Of a DNA stretch of 20,212 nt, positions 7,514 to 14,512 are shown piece after piece. Source of the stretch: a virus; IMG/VR virus record IMGVR_UViG_3300009128_001359, positions 1 through 20,212 of that record; one strand, written 5' to 3'. The notes beneath the pieces were generated by a model. It ran no database searches. It was not told the DNA's origin and was given only the letters and a program-made list of their open reading frames with translations. Within the stretch, counting starts at the first letter, position 1; every line of letters starts with the position of its first letter. The translations under genes were made by a program, and so were the position numbers.

Positions 7514-7517
7514 GACA

Positions 7518-7877
7518 ATGCCCGTGACCGACCTGCTTCGACAAGGTTCCGAATGGCTTGAGCGGATGCGAACGACGCATGCCGCCAGCCCGGTGGAGTA
7601 TCGCCGGGAAGGGCAGCCCGCCGAGACTGTCAGCGCCACATTCGGCAAGACGGACTACGAGATTGCCGACGACGCAGGCCTGACGGTCGGTTCGCACGTT
7701 TGGGATTTCCTGATACGGGCCGACGAGTTGGGCTTCGAGCCGGAATCGGGCGACGTCATCGCGGCCAGTGGTCGCAAGTACGAGGTCATGAACCTTGGCG
7801 GTGAAGGCTGCTGGCGGTTTAGCGACCCCTACCGACAGACGTATCGAATTCACACCAGAGACATTGGGAGCCTGTAA
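7518..7877 (+). CDS. Phage head-tail connector-type protein
   Basis: This 119-residue protein begins at ATG 7518, four bases after the decoration gene, with only a weak ribosome site (TAGGA), suggesting coupled translation. The sequence has a beta-rich centre (VSATFGKTDYEI, GSHVWDFLIRADEL, SGDVIAASGRKYEVM) followed by a short helix-poor tail. I do not recognise a named domain with certainty. Its place between the capsid-decoration and tail-completion genes is where siphoviruses encode the head-closure or stopper protein, and the beta-barrel-like pattern fits that class. The role is therefore positional inference; a minor head protein is the alternative. Confidence 0.6.
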   Translation: MPVTDLLRQGSEWLERMRTTHAASPVEYRREGQPAETVSATFGKTDYEIADDAGLTVGSHVWDFLIRADELGFEPESGDVIAASGRKYEVMNLGGEGCWRFSDPYRQTYRIHTRDIGSL

Positions 7878-7878
7878 C

Positions 7879-8316
7879 GTGAGCTTGGCGACCGACATAG
7901 CCGACGCCGTCATGGCCGAATTGAACGCGGCCCCAGACGGCACATTCAGCCAAACGATGACGGCACGCCGGACCGTGCTGCCGGAGTCCAACTTGCCTGA
8001 ACTGGCGGAGCTGAAGGTGTCGGTCGTGCCCAAGTCGGTCGAGATCACTGGTTCTACGAGGGCCACCAGCCAATACGACATCGCCGTCGACATCGGCGTT
8101 CAGAAGAAACTCGGCAAGGACCTCGATGCGGAGGTCGCGGCCTTGGGGGCGCTGGTCGACGAGATGGCCGACTACCTGCGTAAGCGAACGCTCGATCAAG
8201 CCCCGTTCGCCGTGTGGGTCGGAATCCGAAACGAACCGGTTTACGCACCGGAACATCTGGCTGAGCAGCGTGTGTTCACCAGCGTCTTGACGGTGACCTA
8301 CCGGGCATTGAAGTGA
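7879..8316 (+). CDS. Candidate tail completion/terminator or neck protein
   Basis: This 145-residue protein starts at GTG 7879, two bases after the previous stop, with GGGAG at 7866-7870; a start at 7795 would overlap the upstream gene by 83 bases and lacks support. Features are an N-terminal helix (LATDIADAVMAEL), a strand-rich middle (LKVSVVPKSVEITGSTRATSQYDIAVDIGVQKKL), a helical part (EVAALGALVDEMADYLRKRTL) and a final strand pair (RVFTSVLTVTYRALK). The strand-helix-strand layout and the order before the HK97 gp10-like and tail tube genes fit the tail terminator (gpU-like) class, which caps the tail at the head end. No decisive motif is visible. Confidence 0.58.
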   Translation: MSLATDIADAVMAELNAAPDGTFSQTMTARRTVLPESNLPELAELKVSVVPKSVEITGSTRATSQYDIAVDIGVQKKLGKDLDAEVAALGALVDEMADYLRKRTLDQAPFAVWVGIRNEPVYAPEHLAEQRVFTSVLTVTYRALK

Positions 8317-8346
8317 ACAAGGTGAAGCGGAGGATGGTAACGCCAA

Positions 8347-8784
8347 ATGATCGGCCTCGACGTCAAGCGAATGTTCTTCGATACGAAGAGGGTCCGCGCT
8401 AAGACGGACAAAGCGACGCGACGCGTACTCTCGAAGTTCGGTGCGTTTGTCCGACAGACGGCCAAGCGAAGCATACGCAAGCGGAAGAAGGCCAGCCAGC
8501 CGGGCAAGCCGCCCAGCAGCCACGTCGGTCTGCTGAAGAGGTTCATTTGGTTCGGCTATGACGTGATTCGCCGCAGCGTGGTCATTGGCCCGGTGCGGCT
8601 TTCGCAGAAGGGCCGTGGCGAGGCGCCCTCCGCGCTGGAGTACGGTGGAATCGTGACGATGCAGTCCCGTCGTCGCGATGGAAAGAGGACAAGGACTCAC
8701 ATCCGACCGCGACCGTTTATGGGCCCGGCGATGGAGAAAGAGAAACAACAACTTCCCGCGTTGTGGCGGGACAGTGTGAAGTAG
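8347..8784 (+). CDS. HK97 gp10-like head-tail joining protein
   Basis: This 145-residue protein is very basic in its first half (KRMFFDTKRVRAKTDKATRR, RKRKKASQPGKPPSS) and ends with IRPRPFMGPAMEKEKQQL, the RPRPFM-P signature typical of HK97 gp10-like neck and tail-completion proteins. Position before the tail tube gene is as expected. An in-frame stop at 8338 fixes the start at or after ATG 8347. The nearest good ribosome site, GGAGG at 8329-8333, is 13 bases away, longer than usual, and an out-of-frame ATG at 8334 lies between, so translation may be modest. Confidence 0.75.
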   Translation: MIGLDVKRMFFDTKRVRAKTDKATRRVLSKFGAFVRQTAKRSIRKRKKASQPGKPPSSHVGLLKRFIWFGYDVIRRSVVIGPVRLSQKGRGEAPSALEYGGIVTMQSRRRDGKRTRTHIRPRPFMGPAMEKEKQQLPALWRDSVK

Positions 8785-8799
8785 AACGGAGGATTCAGC

Positions 8800-9237
8800 A
8801 TGTCACAGACATTCCTGTTGGGCATGAACGCCAAGATCTATCAGGGAGCGGCGGGCGCCGATCTCGCGACCGTTACCGAAATGAGCAACGTCAAGGACGT
8901 GACGCTCAATCTCGAAGCGGGGGAGGCAGACGTCACGACCCGGGGCAACCAGGGCTGGCGGGCCACCGTGGCGACGTTACGGGAGTGCTCGGTCGAGTTT
9001 GAGATGCTCTGGAATCCGGGCGACGCCGGCTTCGAGGCAATCAAGACCGCGTTTCTCAGCGCCGGCACGCTCCGGTTGGCCGTGCTGACCGGCGAAAAAG
9101 CCACGTCGGGTACAGAGGGACCGTTGGGCGATTTCTCGATCACCAACTTCTCTCGCAACGAACCACTCGAAGAGGGTGTCACGGTAAGTGTTACCGCGAA
9201 ACTGGCTGAGTTCGAAGAATGGGTGGAGGTTGCATGA
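8800..9237 (+). CDS. Siphovirus tail tube protein
   Basis: This 145-residue protein starts at ATG 8800 behind GGAGG (8788-8792). It has the pattern of a phage major tail protein: MSQTFLLGMNAKIYQG, VTEMSNVKDVTLNLE, ADVTTRGNQGWRATV, SVEFEMLWNPGDAGFEAIKTAFL, GPLGDFSITNFSRNEPLEEG and VTVSVTAKLAEFEEWVEV. Such proteins form stacked hexameric rings giving the non-contractile tail tube. No sheath gene is next to it, so the tail is of siphovirus type. The stop codon overlaps the start of the chaperone gene. Confidence 0.83.
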   Translation: MSQTFLLGMNAKIYQGAAGADLATVTEMSNVKDVTLNLEAGEADVTTRGNQGWRATVATLRECSVEFEMLWNPGDAGFEAIKTAFLSAGTLRLAVLTGEKATSGTEGPLGDFSITNFSRNEPLEEGVTVSVTAKLAEFEEWVEVA

Positions 9238-9707
9238 TGAAAGCATTCAACGACGGAGCTGGCCGGACTTGGACGATCACGCTGACGCTCGGCACGGCAA
9301 TGACCGTGAAAGAGCAACTCGGCGTGGACTTGCTTCAGCCCGAAGCGGGCGACCCGCCATTGCTTACGCGACTCGGAACCGACGAGATGCTCTTGGGCGA
9401 AGTGCTCTGCGCGATGCTCCAACAGCAATTCGAGACGCAAGGTGTCACGGCCGAGGAGGTGCGCAACGGGTTCGACGGTCAGACGCTTTTGGCCGCCCAG
9501 AAGGCGTTCTATGAGGAACTGATCGATTTTTTCCAGAGTCGCGGCCGCACGGATCGGGCGAAGGCGGTCGCGAAGCAGGTCAAGATGATCGACGCAGCGG
9601 TAGTCGCGGTGGAAACACGCATCGACGCGCTGGACATCGACCAGACGATTGCTGGGGCCATGTCTGGCGAATCGCCGGAAGCCTTGGCATCGACCCAAGA
9701 CAGTTGA
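9234..9707 (+). CDS. Tail assembly chaperone (G-type)
   Basis: Two tandem ATG codons at 9234 and 9237 overlap the tail tube stop (ATGATGA), with GGAGG at 9225-9229; spacing favours 9237. The product is 156-157 residues: an N-terminal strand-rich part (RTWTITLTLGTAMTVKEQLGVDLLQP), then helices (GEVLCAMLQQQFETQG, GQTLLAAQKAFYEELIDFFQ, DAAVVAVETRIDAL). Position between tail tube and tape measure is that of lambda gpG and its counterparts, which chaperone the tape measure protein. The downstream ORF in the -1 frame continues the family pattern, implying a G/GT frameshift pair. Function is inferred mostly from synteny. Confidence 0.72.
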   Translation: MMKAFNDGAGRTWTITLTLGTAMTVKEQLGVDLLQPEAGDPPLLTRLGTDEMLLGEVLCAMLQQQFETQGVTAEEVRNGFDGQTLLAAQKAFYEELIDFFQSRGRTDRAKAVAKQVKMIDAAVVAVETRIDALDIDQTIAGAMSGESPEALASTQDS

Positions 9708-9940
9708 CGCTCCGGCAGTTGCTGTTGATGGCCGAGGGCCGCAACGAAAACCTCTGGCTGCTCGCCTCGGCCGTGATGTCGCTGCTGGCCAATTGCCACC
9801 GTGACCCGAAAAAGCGGGCATTCACGCCCGACGACTTCAACCCGATGGTTCACCGGACCGAACGGGCCGACGTGATCCGCGTCACGCCCGAGAACATCGG
9901 TGATCTGCGAGAGGCGTTTGTCGCAGCAGTCCAGAACTAA
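9704..9940 (+). CDS. Tail assembly chaperone extension (T-type, probably by -1 frameshift)
   Basis: This reading frame overlaps the G-type gene; its only start near the overlap is TTG 9704, which shares bases with the TGA at 9705-9707 and has no ribosome site. The next start is ATG 9728. The frame is open far upstream, and just before 9704 it reads GIDPRQL, leading directly into TLRQLLLMAEGRNENLW, as one continuous domain. The natural product is therefore likely a fusion made by -1 frameshifting somewhere in about 9650-9704, as for lambda gpGT. I see no perfect X-XXY-YYZ heptamer. The free 78-residue version, started at TTG by reinitiation, is the alternative. Confidence 0.65.
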   Translation: MTLRQLLLMAEGRNENLWLLASAVMSLLANCHRDPKKRAFTPDDFNPMVHRTERADVIRVTPENIGDLREAFVAAVQN

Positions 9941-9949
9941 GGCCCTTTG

Positions 9950-11980
9950 ATGGCAGTTTCATCAACCGCAATTCGAGCCGGACGCGCATTCGTCGAGCTA
10001 TTTGCCGACGACACGAAGCTGGTGCGCGGATTGCGTCGGGCCGAGGCGAAGGTTCGAGCGTTCGGCGACAAGCTCAAGAACATCGGGCGGCGGATGATGG
10101 GGCTGGGACTGATGGCCGCCGCGCCGCTGGCACTCGCCACGAAGGTCTTCGCTGGCTTCGATGACCAGATGCGTGCCGTCCAGGCCGTCATCGGCGCGAC
10201 CGGCAAAGAGTTCGACATGCTCAATGAGAAGGCCAAGATGCTTGGCCGTACCACGTCGTTCTCGGCGGCCCAGGTCGCGGCCGGCATGCTCGAACTGGGC
10301 CGGGCCGGCTTTTCACCCAAGCAGATTGACGCAGCTATTGCCTCGGTGCTCGATCTCTCTCGGGCCACCGGAACCGAACTGCCCGAGGCGTCGAACATCG
10401 CGGCCAGCACGCTCCGTTCATTCGGGATGGAAGCCGACCAGATGGGGCGTGTGGCCGACGTGATGACGGCCACGGCCAACAACTCGGCCCAGACACTCAC
10501 GGACCTGGGCGAGGCGATGAAGTACACCGCCCCGATCGCGGCCGAGTATGGACTCACGCTCGAAGAGACCGCCAAGACGCTCGGCGCACTGGCCAACTAC
10601 GGCATCAAGGGCTCGATGGCCGGCACCACCATGAAGAACATCCTGCTGCGGCTGGCCGATCCGGCGATCCGCTCCCAGGTCGAAGCGCTCGGCGTCTCGG
10701 TTACCGACGCCGGCGGCAACCTCCGCAATGTCTCCGACATCCTCCGCGACGTGGGCCAGGCGGTCAAGGGAATGCCTAATGCCAAGAGACTGGCCATCTT
10801 CAACGAGATCTTCGGCATGCGGGCCATCGCTGGCGGGGCCAAACTGACGGCCGCCGAGTTCGATCGGCTGAACAACGCCATCGACAGCGCGACTGGTACG
10901 GCTGCCAAGACGGCCAAGGTGATGGACAGCGGCATCGGTGGCGCCTTTCGACGCTTGTATTCCGCCGTCGAGGGAATCGCCATCGCCATTGGTGATGCCC
11001 TGGCCAAGCCGCTATCAGACATGGCCGCATGGCTCGGCAAGGCGGCCGGTTCGATCACCGAGTGGATCAAGAACCACAAGCAGCTTGTCGTCACCGCAAT
11101 GAAGGTCATCCTCCTCGTGATGGGAGTCGGCGCGGCCCTGGTGGCCTTGGGATTCACGTTCAGCGCGATGGCAACGGCAATCGGCGGGATCATCTCGGTC
11201 GTCACGGCCGCGATCGCCGTCTTCAAGATCATCGCCGCCGTGATTGCCTTTCTCGTCTCGCCGGTCGGACTGGCGATTGCGGCCATCGCCGCGTTGGGGG
11301 CCTACATCCTCTACGCGACCGGGATCGCTGGCAAGGCGATCGCCTGGCTGGGCGAGAAGTTCAGCGTGCTCAAAGACGACGCGCTGAACGCTTACCAAGG
11401 CATCGCGGATGCATTTGCCGCCGGCGACATCGCCTTGGCAGTCAAGATCCTTTGGTTGACGATCAAGATGGAGTGGACCCGAGGTATAGGCGCCCTCGAA
11501 AAGGCGTGGCTGAACTTCCGCAACTTCTTCATCCGCATCGGATACGACGCCTGGCATGGTCTTCTGGCCGTGGTCGAAACGGTCTGGCACGCCCTGGAGG
11601 TCGGCTGGATCGAGACGACGGCATTCTTCTCGAAAGCCTGGGCGTCCTTCACCGGCTTCTTCGCCAAGACCTGGCAGCGGATCAAGTCTGGCGCGAAGAA
11701 GGCGTGGAACTGGATCAAGAGCCTGTTCGACGATTCGGTCGACCTGGAGGCGGAGAACAAACTCGTCGAGGAGCAGAAGCAGACCGCGCTCAATCAAATC
11801 GACGATGAGCAGCAGCGGACGATTGCCGAGCGCGAGTCGAAAAGACAGGCCGACCGTCAGCGAGCGGGCGCGCTGCACGAAGGTACGATGGCGCAGATCG
11901 GCCAGGGCACACGGACGAGGTCTACCAAAACATGGCCCGCGTGGCGGCCCGATCGATCGTCCGCAAGACACCCGGCGTGA
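9950..11980 (+). CDS. Phage tail tape measure protein, truncated at the 3' end
   Basis: This reading frame gives 676 residues from ATG 9950 (TTG 9947 is possible). The N-terminal half is a TP901-type tape measure core: AFVELFADDTKLVRGLRRAE, KIFAGFDDQM-like segment (KVFAGFDDQMRAVQAVIGAT), FSAAQVAAGMLELGRAGFS, YGIKGSMAGTTMKNILLRLA, NEIFGMRAIAGGAKL. A long hydrophobic block follows (about residues 380-465), then Trp-rich helical repeats and a charged coiled coil (EAENKLVEEQKQTALNQIDD). After residue about 650 (IGQGT) the sequence turns into Arg-, Ser- and Pro-rich text (RTRSTKTWPAWRPDRSSARH) that reads as a wrong frame of the following glycosyltransferase gene. The genuine gene thus ends near 11905 through a deletion. 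Confidence 0.85.
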   Translation: MAVSSTAIRAGRAFVELFADDTKLVRGLRRAEAKVRAFGDKLKNIGRRMMGLGLMAAAPLALATKVFAGFDDQMRAVQAVIGATGKEFDMLNEKAKMLGRTTSFSAAQVAAGMLELGRAGFSPKQIDAAIASVLDLSRATGTELPEASNIAASTLRSFGMEADQMGRVADVMTATANNSAQTLTDLGEAMKYTAPIAAEYGLTLEETAKTLGALANYGIKGSMAGTTMKNILLRLADPAIRSQVEALGVSVTDAGGNLRNVSDILRDVGQAVKGMPNAKRLAIFNEIFGMRAIAGGAKLTAAEFDRLNNAIDSATGTAAKTAKVMDSGIGGAFRRLYSAVEGIAIAIGDALAKPLSDMAAWLGKAAGSITEWIKNHKQLVVTAMKVILLVMGVGAALVALGFTFSAMATAIGGIISVVTAAIAVFKIIAAVIAFLVSPVGLAIAAIAALGAYILYATGIAGKAIAWLGEKFSVLKDDALNAYQGIADAFAAGDIALAVKILWLTIKMEWTRGIGALEKAWLNFRNFFIRIGYDAWHGLLAVVETVWHALEVGWIETTAFFSKAWASFTGFFAKTWQRIKSGAKKAWNWIKSLFDDSVDLEAENKLVEEQKQTALNQIDDEQQRTIAERESKRQADRQRAGALHEGTMAQIGQGTRTRSTKTWPAWRPDRSSARHPA

Positions 11981-12573
11981 CCGTGAAGCTTGTGGCTTGC
12001 GAAGACGTCGGCCACGATCGCAATATGGGCACCCGTTTCGAGGCCTATATCGACGAGTCGGCCGATTGGGTGGTAGCCTGCGACGCCGACGTGCTCTGCT
12101 TCGACGACCTGACGCCCGTCATCGAGCGGGCGGAAACCGAAGGTCGCGATTTCGTTGGACGGATCTCGGGCCGTTACCGCAAGGCGCCAAGAACCCTTCG
12201 CATGGTCGAGTACTGCAACCTCTTCCGGCAGAACAATCTTCCGGAACTGGTCCTGCACGTCCCAAACGTCTTTTTCATCCGTGGTTCATTGTCGCGTCAA
12301 TTGGCCGAATCGGCCAACCGCTGGACCGAGCATCTCCATACGACCAACACGCACGTCCTCGGCCGTCCGCTCTGGTCCGACCAGGTCGGATTCACGCTGG
12401 CCGTAGCAGAACTGCGATTGGCTTCGGAGCGGCTGGGGTTCTTCCGTCCGGCGGAAGTGGCCAATTGGCTCGACGCGCGCCGGATGGATCCGCACCCACG
12501 AATTGTTCACTTCGGCGCCCGCCGGTGGCGACGTTTTTGGAGTCGCGGCAAGATCCTGGGCATGATGCAATGA
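11905..12573 (+). pseudogene. Glycosyltransferase-like gene, 5' end missing
   Basis: The frame carries HTDEVYQNMARVAARSIVRK, beginning upstream of its first ATG (11932), then DESADWVVACDADVLCFDDL with a DxD-type metal-binding motif (DAD) as in GT-A fold glycosyltransferases, then VPNVFFIRGSLSRQLAES and WSDQVGFTLAVAELRLAS. A GT-A enzyme normally has about 60-100 residues of nucleotide-binding Rossmann-like sequence before DxD; here about 55 remain after the junction, and upstream the frame runs into tape measure DNA. No ribosome site precedes ATG 11932. The 213-residue ORF from that ATG could still be translated. In intact phages of this type, such a gene near the tail genes may modify sugars on host or virion. 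The exact family is uncertain. Confidence 0.6.
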
Positions 12574-12872
12574 CGGGCCACCGCCGTGTGGGACCAAACC
12601 TCGTCCAGAAGACCATTTCGGTGGCCACAGCGCTGCTCACCGGCGAGCGAATCTCTGCTGACCGGATTCGCCGCCGAATCGAGATCTGCGCCCGTTGCCG
12701 CTACGTCCGCGCCCGCAAGACCCGACGCGGCGACCGCAAGCTCAACTGCGGCATCTGCGGCTGCCGACTCGGTGGACGCCGCGCGTTGATCAACCTCGCC
12801 CGCTACGAGGAGACGCGCCGGTACGGCTGCAAGCATCCGCGTGGCTCGCGATGGAGAAAGGCGGCGGTGTGA
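12570..12872 (+). CDS. Small Cys-rich zinc-binding-type phage protein
   Basis: This 100-residue protein starts at ATG 12570 overlapping the glycosyltransferase stop (ATGA), so the two are translationally coupled. After an N-terminal helix (NLVQKTISVATALLTG) comes RRRIEICARCRYV, then LNCGICGCRL and finally YGCKHPRGSRW. The order C-x2-C, C-x2-C-x-C and C-x-HP matches a family of small phage-encoded proteins with an IC-x-C start and a GC-P-G-W end, probably binding zinc. Their role is unknown to me. The coupling to the glycosyltransferase suggests they were maintained together. It is the last recognisable prophage gene. Confidence 0.62.
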   Translation: MTGHRRVGPNLVQKTISVATALLTGERISADRIRRRIEICARCRYVRARKTRRGDRKLNCGICGCRLGGRRALINLARYEETRRYGCKHPRGSRWRKAAV

Positions 12873-13098
12873 ATTACGCCTGAGGCGATGCCGCCGATAA
12901 CCAGCACATCCACGCCATCCACTGAAGGCACGCATACGCCTGAAGCGGTGTTGAGGGCGATTCTCGCGAAGGAAAAACTAGCTCTCCAGGAGGGTGCTGC
13001 GCATCGAAGAGCCATGATTGGCTGGCGCTGTACGCTCCTATCTCCTTTACCAGAAGCGACTTACATCTATTTTGAGAAAAATGGATAAAATGACGTGC
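12873..13098. other. Junction between prophage remnant and BREX operon
   Basis: No convincing gene is visible. A 66-codon frame (12888-13088) begins with repetitive Pro, Ser and Thr and then reads HTPEAVLRAILAKEKLALQE, perhaps a fragment of a small helical phage protein, without a ribosome site. The near-identical words ACGCCTGAGGCG (12876-12887) and ACGCCTGAAGCG (12936-12947) are exactly 60 bases apart. The end of the interval becomes AT-rich (13060-13095), leading into the brxA control region. Confidence 0.4.
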
Positions 13099-13122
13099 TT
13101 GGCCGGCAAGTTTGCCGGCCAA
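13099..13122. promoter_or_regulatory. Perfect inverted repeat upstream of brxA, candidate operator
   Basis: TTGGCCGGCAA (13099-13109) and TTGCCGGCCAA (13112-13122) are exact reverse complements separated by GT. The repeat ends five bases before the TATAAT box and covers the -35 region, so a dimeric repressor bound here would block transcription. As RNA it would be a stable hairpin without a following T-run, making it a poor intrinsic terminator for the upstream genes. Confidence 0.6.
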
Positions 13123-13127
13123 TCTGC

Positions 13128-13133
13128 TATAAT
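13128..13133 (+). promoter_or_regulatory. -10 box (TATAAT) of the brxA promoter
   Basis: A perfect TATAAT lies with only six bases between it and the brxA ATG at 13140. RNA polymerase would start at or within a base or two of the A of ATG, giving a leaderless mRNA. There is no ribosome binding site in the gap, which agrees. A consensus -35 box is lacking (the hexamer at 17-18 bases is CGGCAA-like), so an activator or the palindrome-binding protein may modulate it. Confidence 0.65.
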
Positions 13134-13139
13134 TCTGGC

Positions 13140-13937
13140 ATGTCATCAACCATCGCTGAACTAACGGCCCTCGCGAAGATCCCGGAAACCGACTCGGCTG
13201 TGGCCGAGGGTTTTCGTTTTGGGAGCAAGGGCACGCACACGAGCCGCACTTTCATGCTGCGAGAGTTGTCGCAAGTACTGCGAGGGACGCCCGCCGACGC
13301 TGATCGATCAGCGTACTCAGAGGCAATTATCGCAGAGAACCTGGCCGAGAAACGCACTGTCGCAACACGCCGCAGTACGAACCAGCGACTGGGCGAACTT
13401 TATGCTCTCGACCCAAAGACGCTTCTCTTCCGCGTGCTGCGCCAGTTCTGGCCGTCCGACGAGCGGGGGCAGCCGCTTCTTGCGCTGCTTTGTGCCCTGG
13501 CTCGCGATCCGCTTCTGCGAGCGACCGCCCCGACGGTCCTTTCGCTTGGAGTTGGCGAGGAACTGGCGAGACAATCCATGACCGATGCTGTCCGCGACGC
13601 GGTGAGCAATCGTTTGAACGACAGCATCGTCGACAAGGTTGTCAGAAATGCGTCATCAACGTGGGCACAATCTGGGCATCTCACTGGTCGCGTTCGCAAG
13701 ACCCGAGTGGCCCATCAGCCGACTCCGCTGTCGACAGCCTACGCGCTGTTCCTGGGCTATTTGCTGGGAATGCGGGGACATCGACTGTTCGGAACTCTGT
13801 GGACGGAGGTGCTCGATGTCTCCGTCGACGAGTTGATCGGATGTGCGATGGATGCGAAACGACTCGGCGTGATGGATTTCAAGCGTGCCGGTGACGTCAT
13901 TGAGATCGGATTCTCACCGATCTTGCAGAACCGCTAG
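13140..13937 (+). CDS. brxA: BREX protein BrxA (DUF1819)
   Basis: This 265-residue protein opens the operon. It has the DUF1819-type layout: an N-terminal helical segment (HTSRTFMLRELSQVL), SEAIIAENLAEKRTVATRRST followed by the arginine-containing NQRLGELYAL, then LLALLCALARDPLLRATAPTVLSL, and a C-terminal part with AYALFLGYLLGMRGHRLFGTLWTEVLDVS. BrxA proteins are small DNA-binding members of BREX phage-defence systems; their exact task is not settled. It is somewhat longer than the roughly 200 residues I know for well-studied BrxA. The ATG at 13140 is chosen because TATAAT sits immediately upstream (leaderless start); GTG 13095 would lie before the promoter. brxB follows after 14 bases. The order A-B-C-X supports the call. 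Confidence 0.8.
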   Translation: MSSTIAELTALAKIPETDSAVAEGFRFGSKGTHTSRTFMLRELSQVLRGTPADADRSAYSEAIIAENLAEKRTVATRRSTNQRLGELYALDPKTLLFRVLRQFWPSDERGQPLLALLCALARDPLLRATAPTVLSLGVGEELARQSMTDAVRDAVSNRLNDSIVDKVVRNASSTWAQSGHLTGRVRKTRVAHQPTPLSTAYALFLGYLLGMRGHRLFGTLWTEVLDVSVDELIGCAMDAKRLGVMDFKRAGDVIEIGFSPILQNR

Positions 13938-13951
13938 AGCCGGAGGCCCCT

Positions 13952-14512
13952 ATGGGACGGGTTGAAGAAATCGCTGAACGGTATGAACGGCATATTTCTG
14001 CCCCGTGGCAGCGCAACCTTGCCGGCGCGCAGAAGGCCATCTTCGTTGTCTATCGGAAAGAGGACGAACGCAAGCTCCGGGCAAAGCGACGCGAATTTGA
14101 GGTGCGTACCAAAGAAGCGGGGCACAAGTGGCGCGAGCTTGATCTCACACCCCTGTTTCCCCAGTGGATGGCTGACGACGAATACCGTGACGCGTTCTTT
14201 GACTGCCCTGACGATCTCACGATGAAGCTCGAAGGAGAATTCATCGGATATGTAGCAGATCAGTTGCGCGAGGCGCTTACGGCCGATGACGTTGATGAAG
14301 ACACCGTGGTCGGCGTTTTCGGCGCAGCAGCTATCTACGGGTTCGCGCGAGTTTCTCTCGTCCTGAAGAAGGTTGAGGGCGACATTCGTGGCCGCCTCGT
14401 GCTGTTCTTTCCTGGCGACTACGACCAAAACAACTACCGCCTGCTGGACGCCCGAGACGGGTGGAATTACCTCGCAGTGCCAATAACGCTCCATCAAGGA
14501 GAAGACGAATGA
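13952..14512 (+). CDS. brxB: BREX protein BrxB (DUF1788)
   Basis: This 186-residue protein starts at ATG 13952 with GGAGG at 13942-13946. It matches DUF1788: an N-terminal region with YERHISAPWQRN, and a C-terminal half with VGVFGAAAIYGFARVSLVLK, GRLVLFFPGDYDQNNYRLLD and DGWNYLAVPI, a diagnostic combination. BrxB is an essential but mechanistically unassigned component of type 1 BREX and probably works in a complex with BrxC and PglZ. Its stop overlaps the brxC start by four bases (ATGA), so the two are coupled. Full length, no defect visible. Confidence 0.88.
   Translation: MGRVEEIAERYERHISAPWQRNLAGAQKAIFVVYRKEDERKLRAKRREFEVRTKEAGHKWRELDLTPLFPQWMADDEYRDAFFDCPDDLTMKLEGEFIGYVADQLREALTADDVDEDTVVGVFGAAAIYGFARVSLVLKKVEGDIRGRLVLFFPGDYDQNNYRLLDARDGWNYLAVPITLHQGEDE

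Noticed and set aside
11556-12569. Upstream 338 codons in the frame of the Cys-rich protein
   Set aside because: They overlap tape measure and glycosyltransferase sequence in a third frame and have shadow-like composition.
12888-13088. 66-codon frame before brxA as a real gene
   Set aside because: No ribosome site, repetitive N-terminus and no recognised family; kept only as a note on the junction region.
13099-13122. The palindrome before brxA as an intrinsic terminator of the prophage genes
   Set aside because: The stem is strong but no T-run follows, and a perfect -10 box comes instead.
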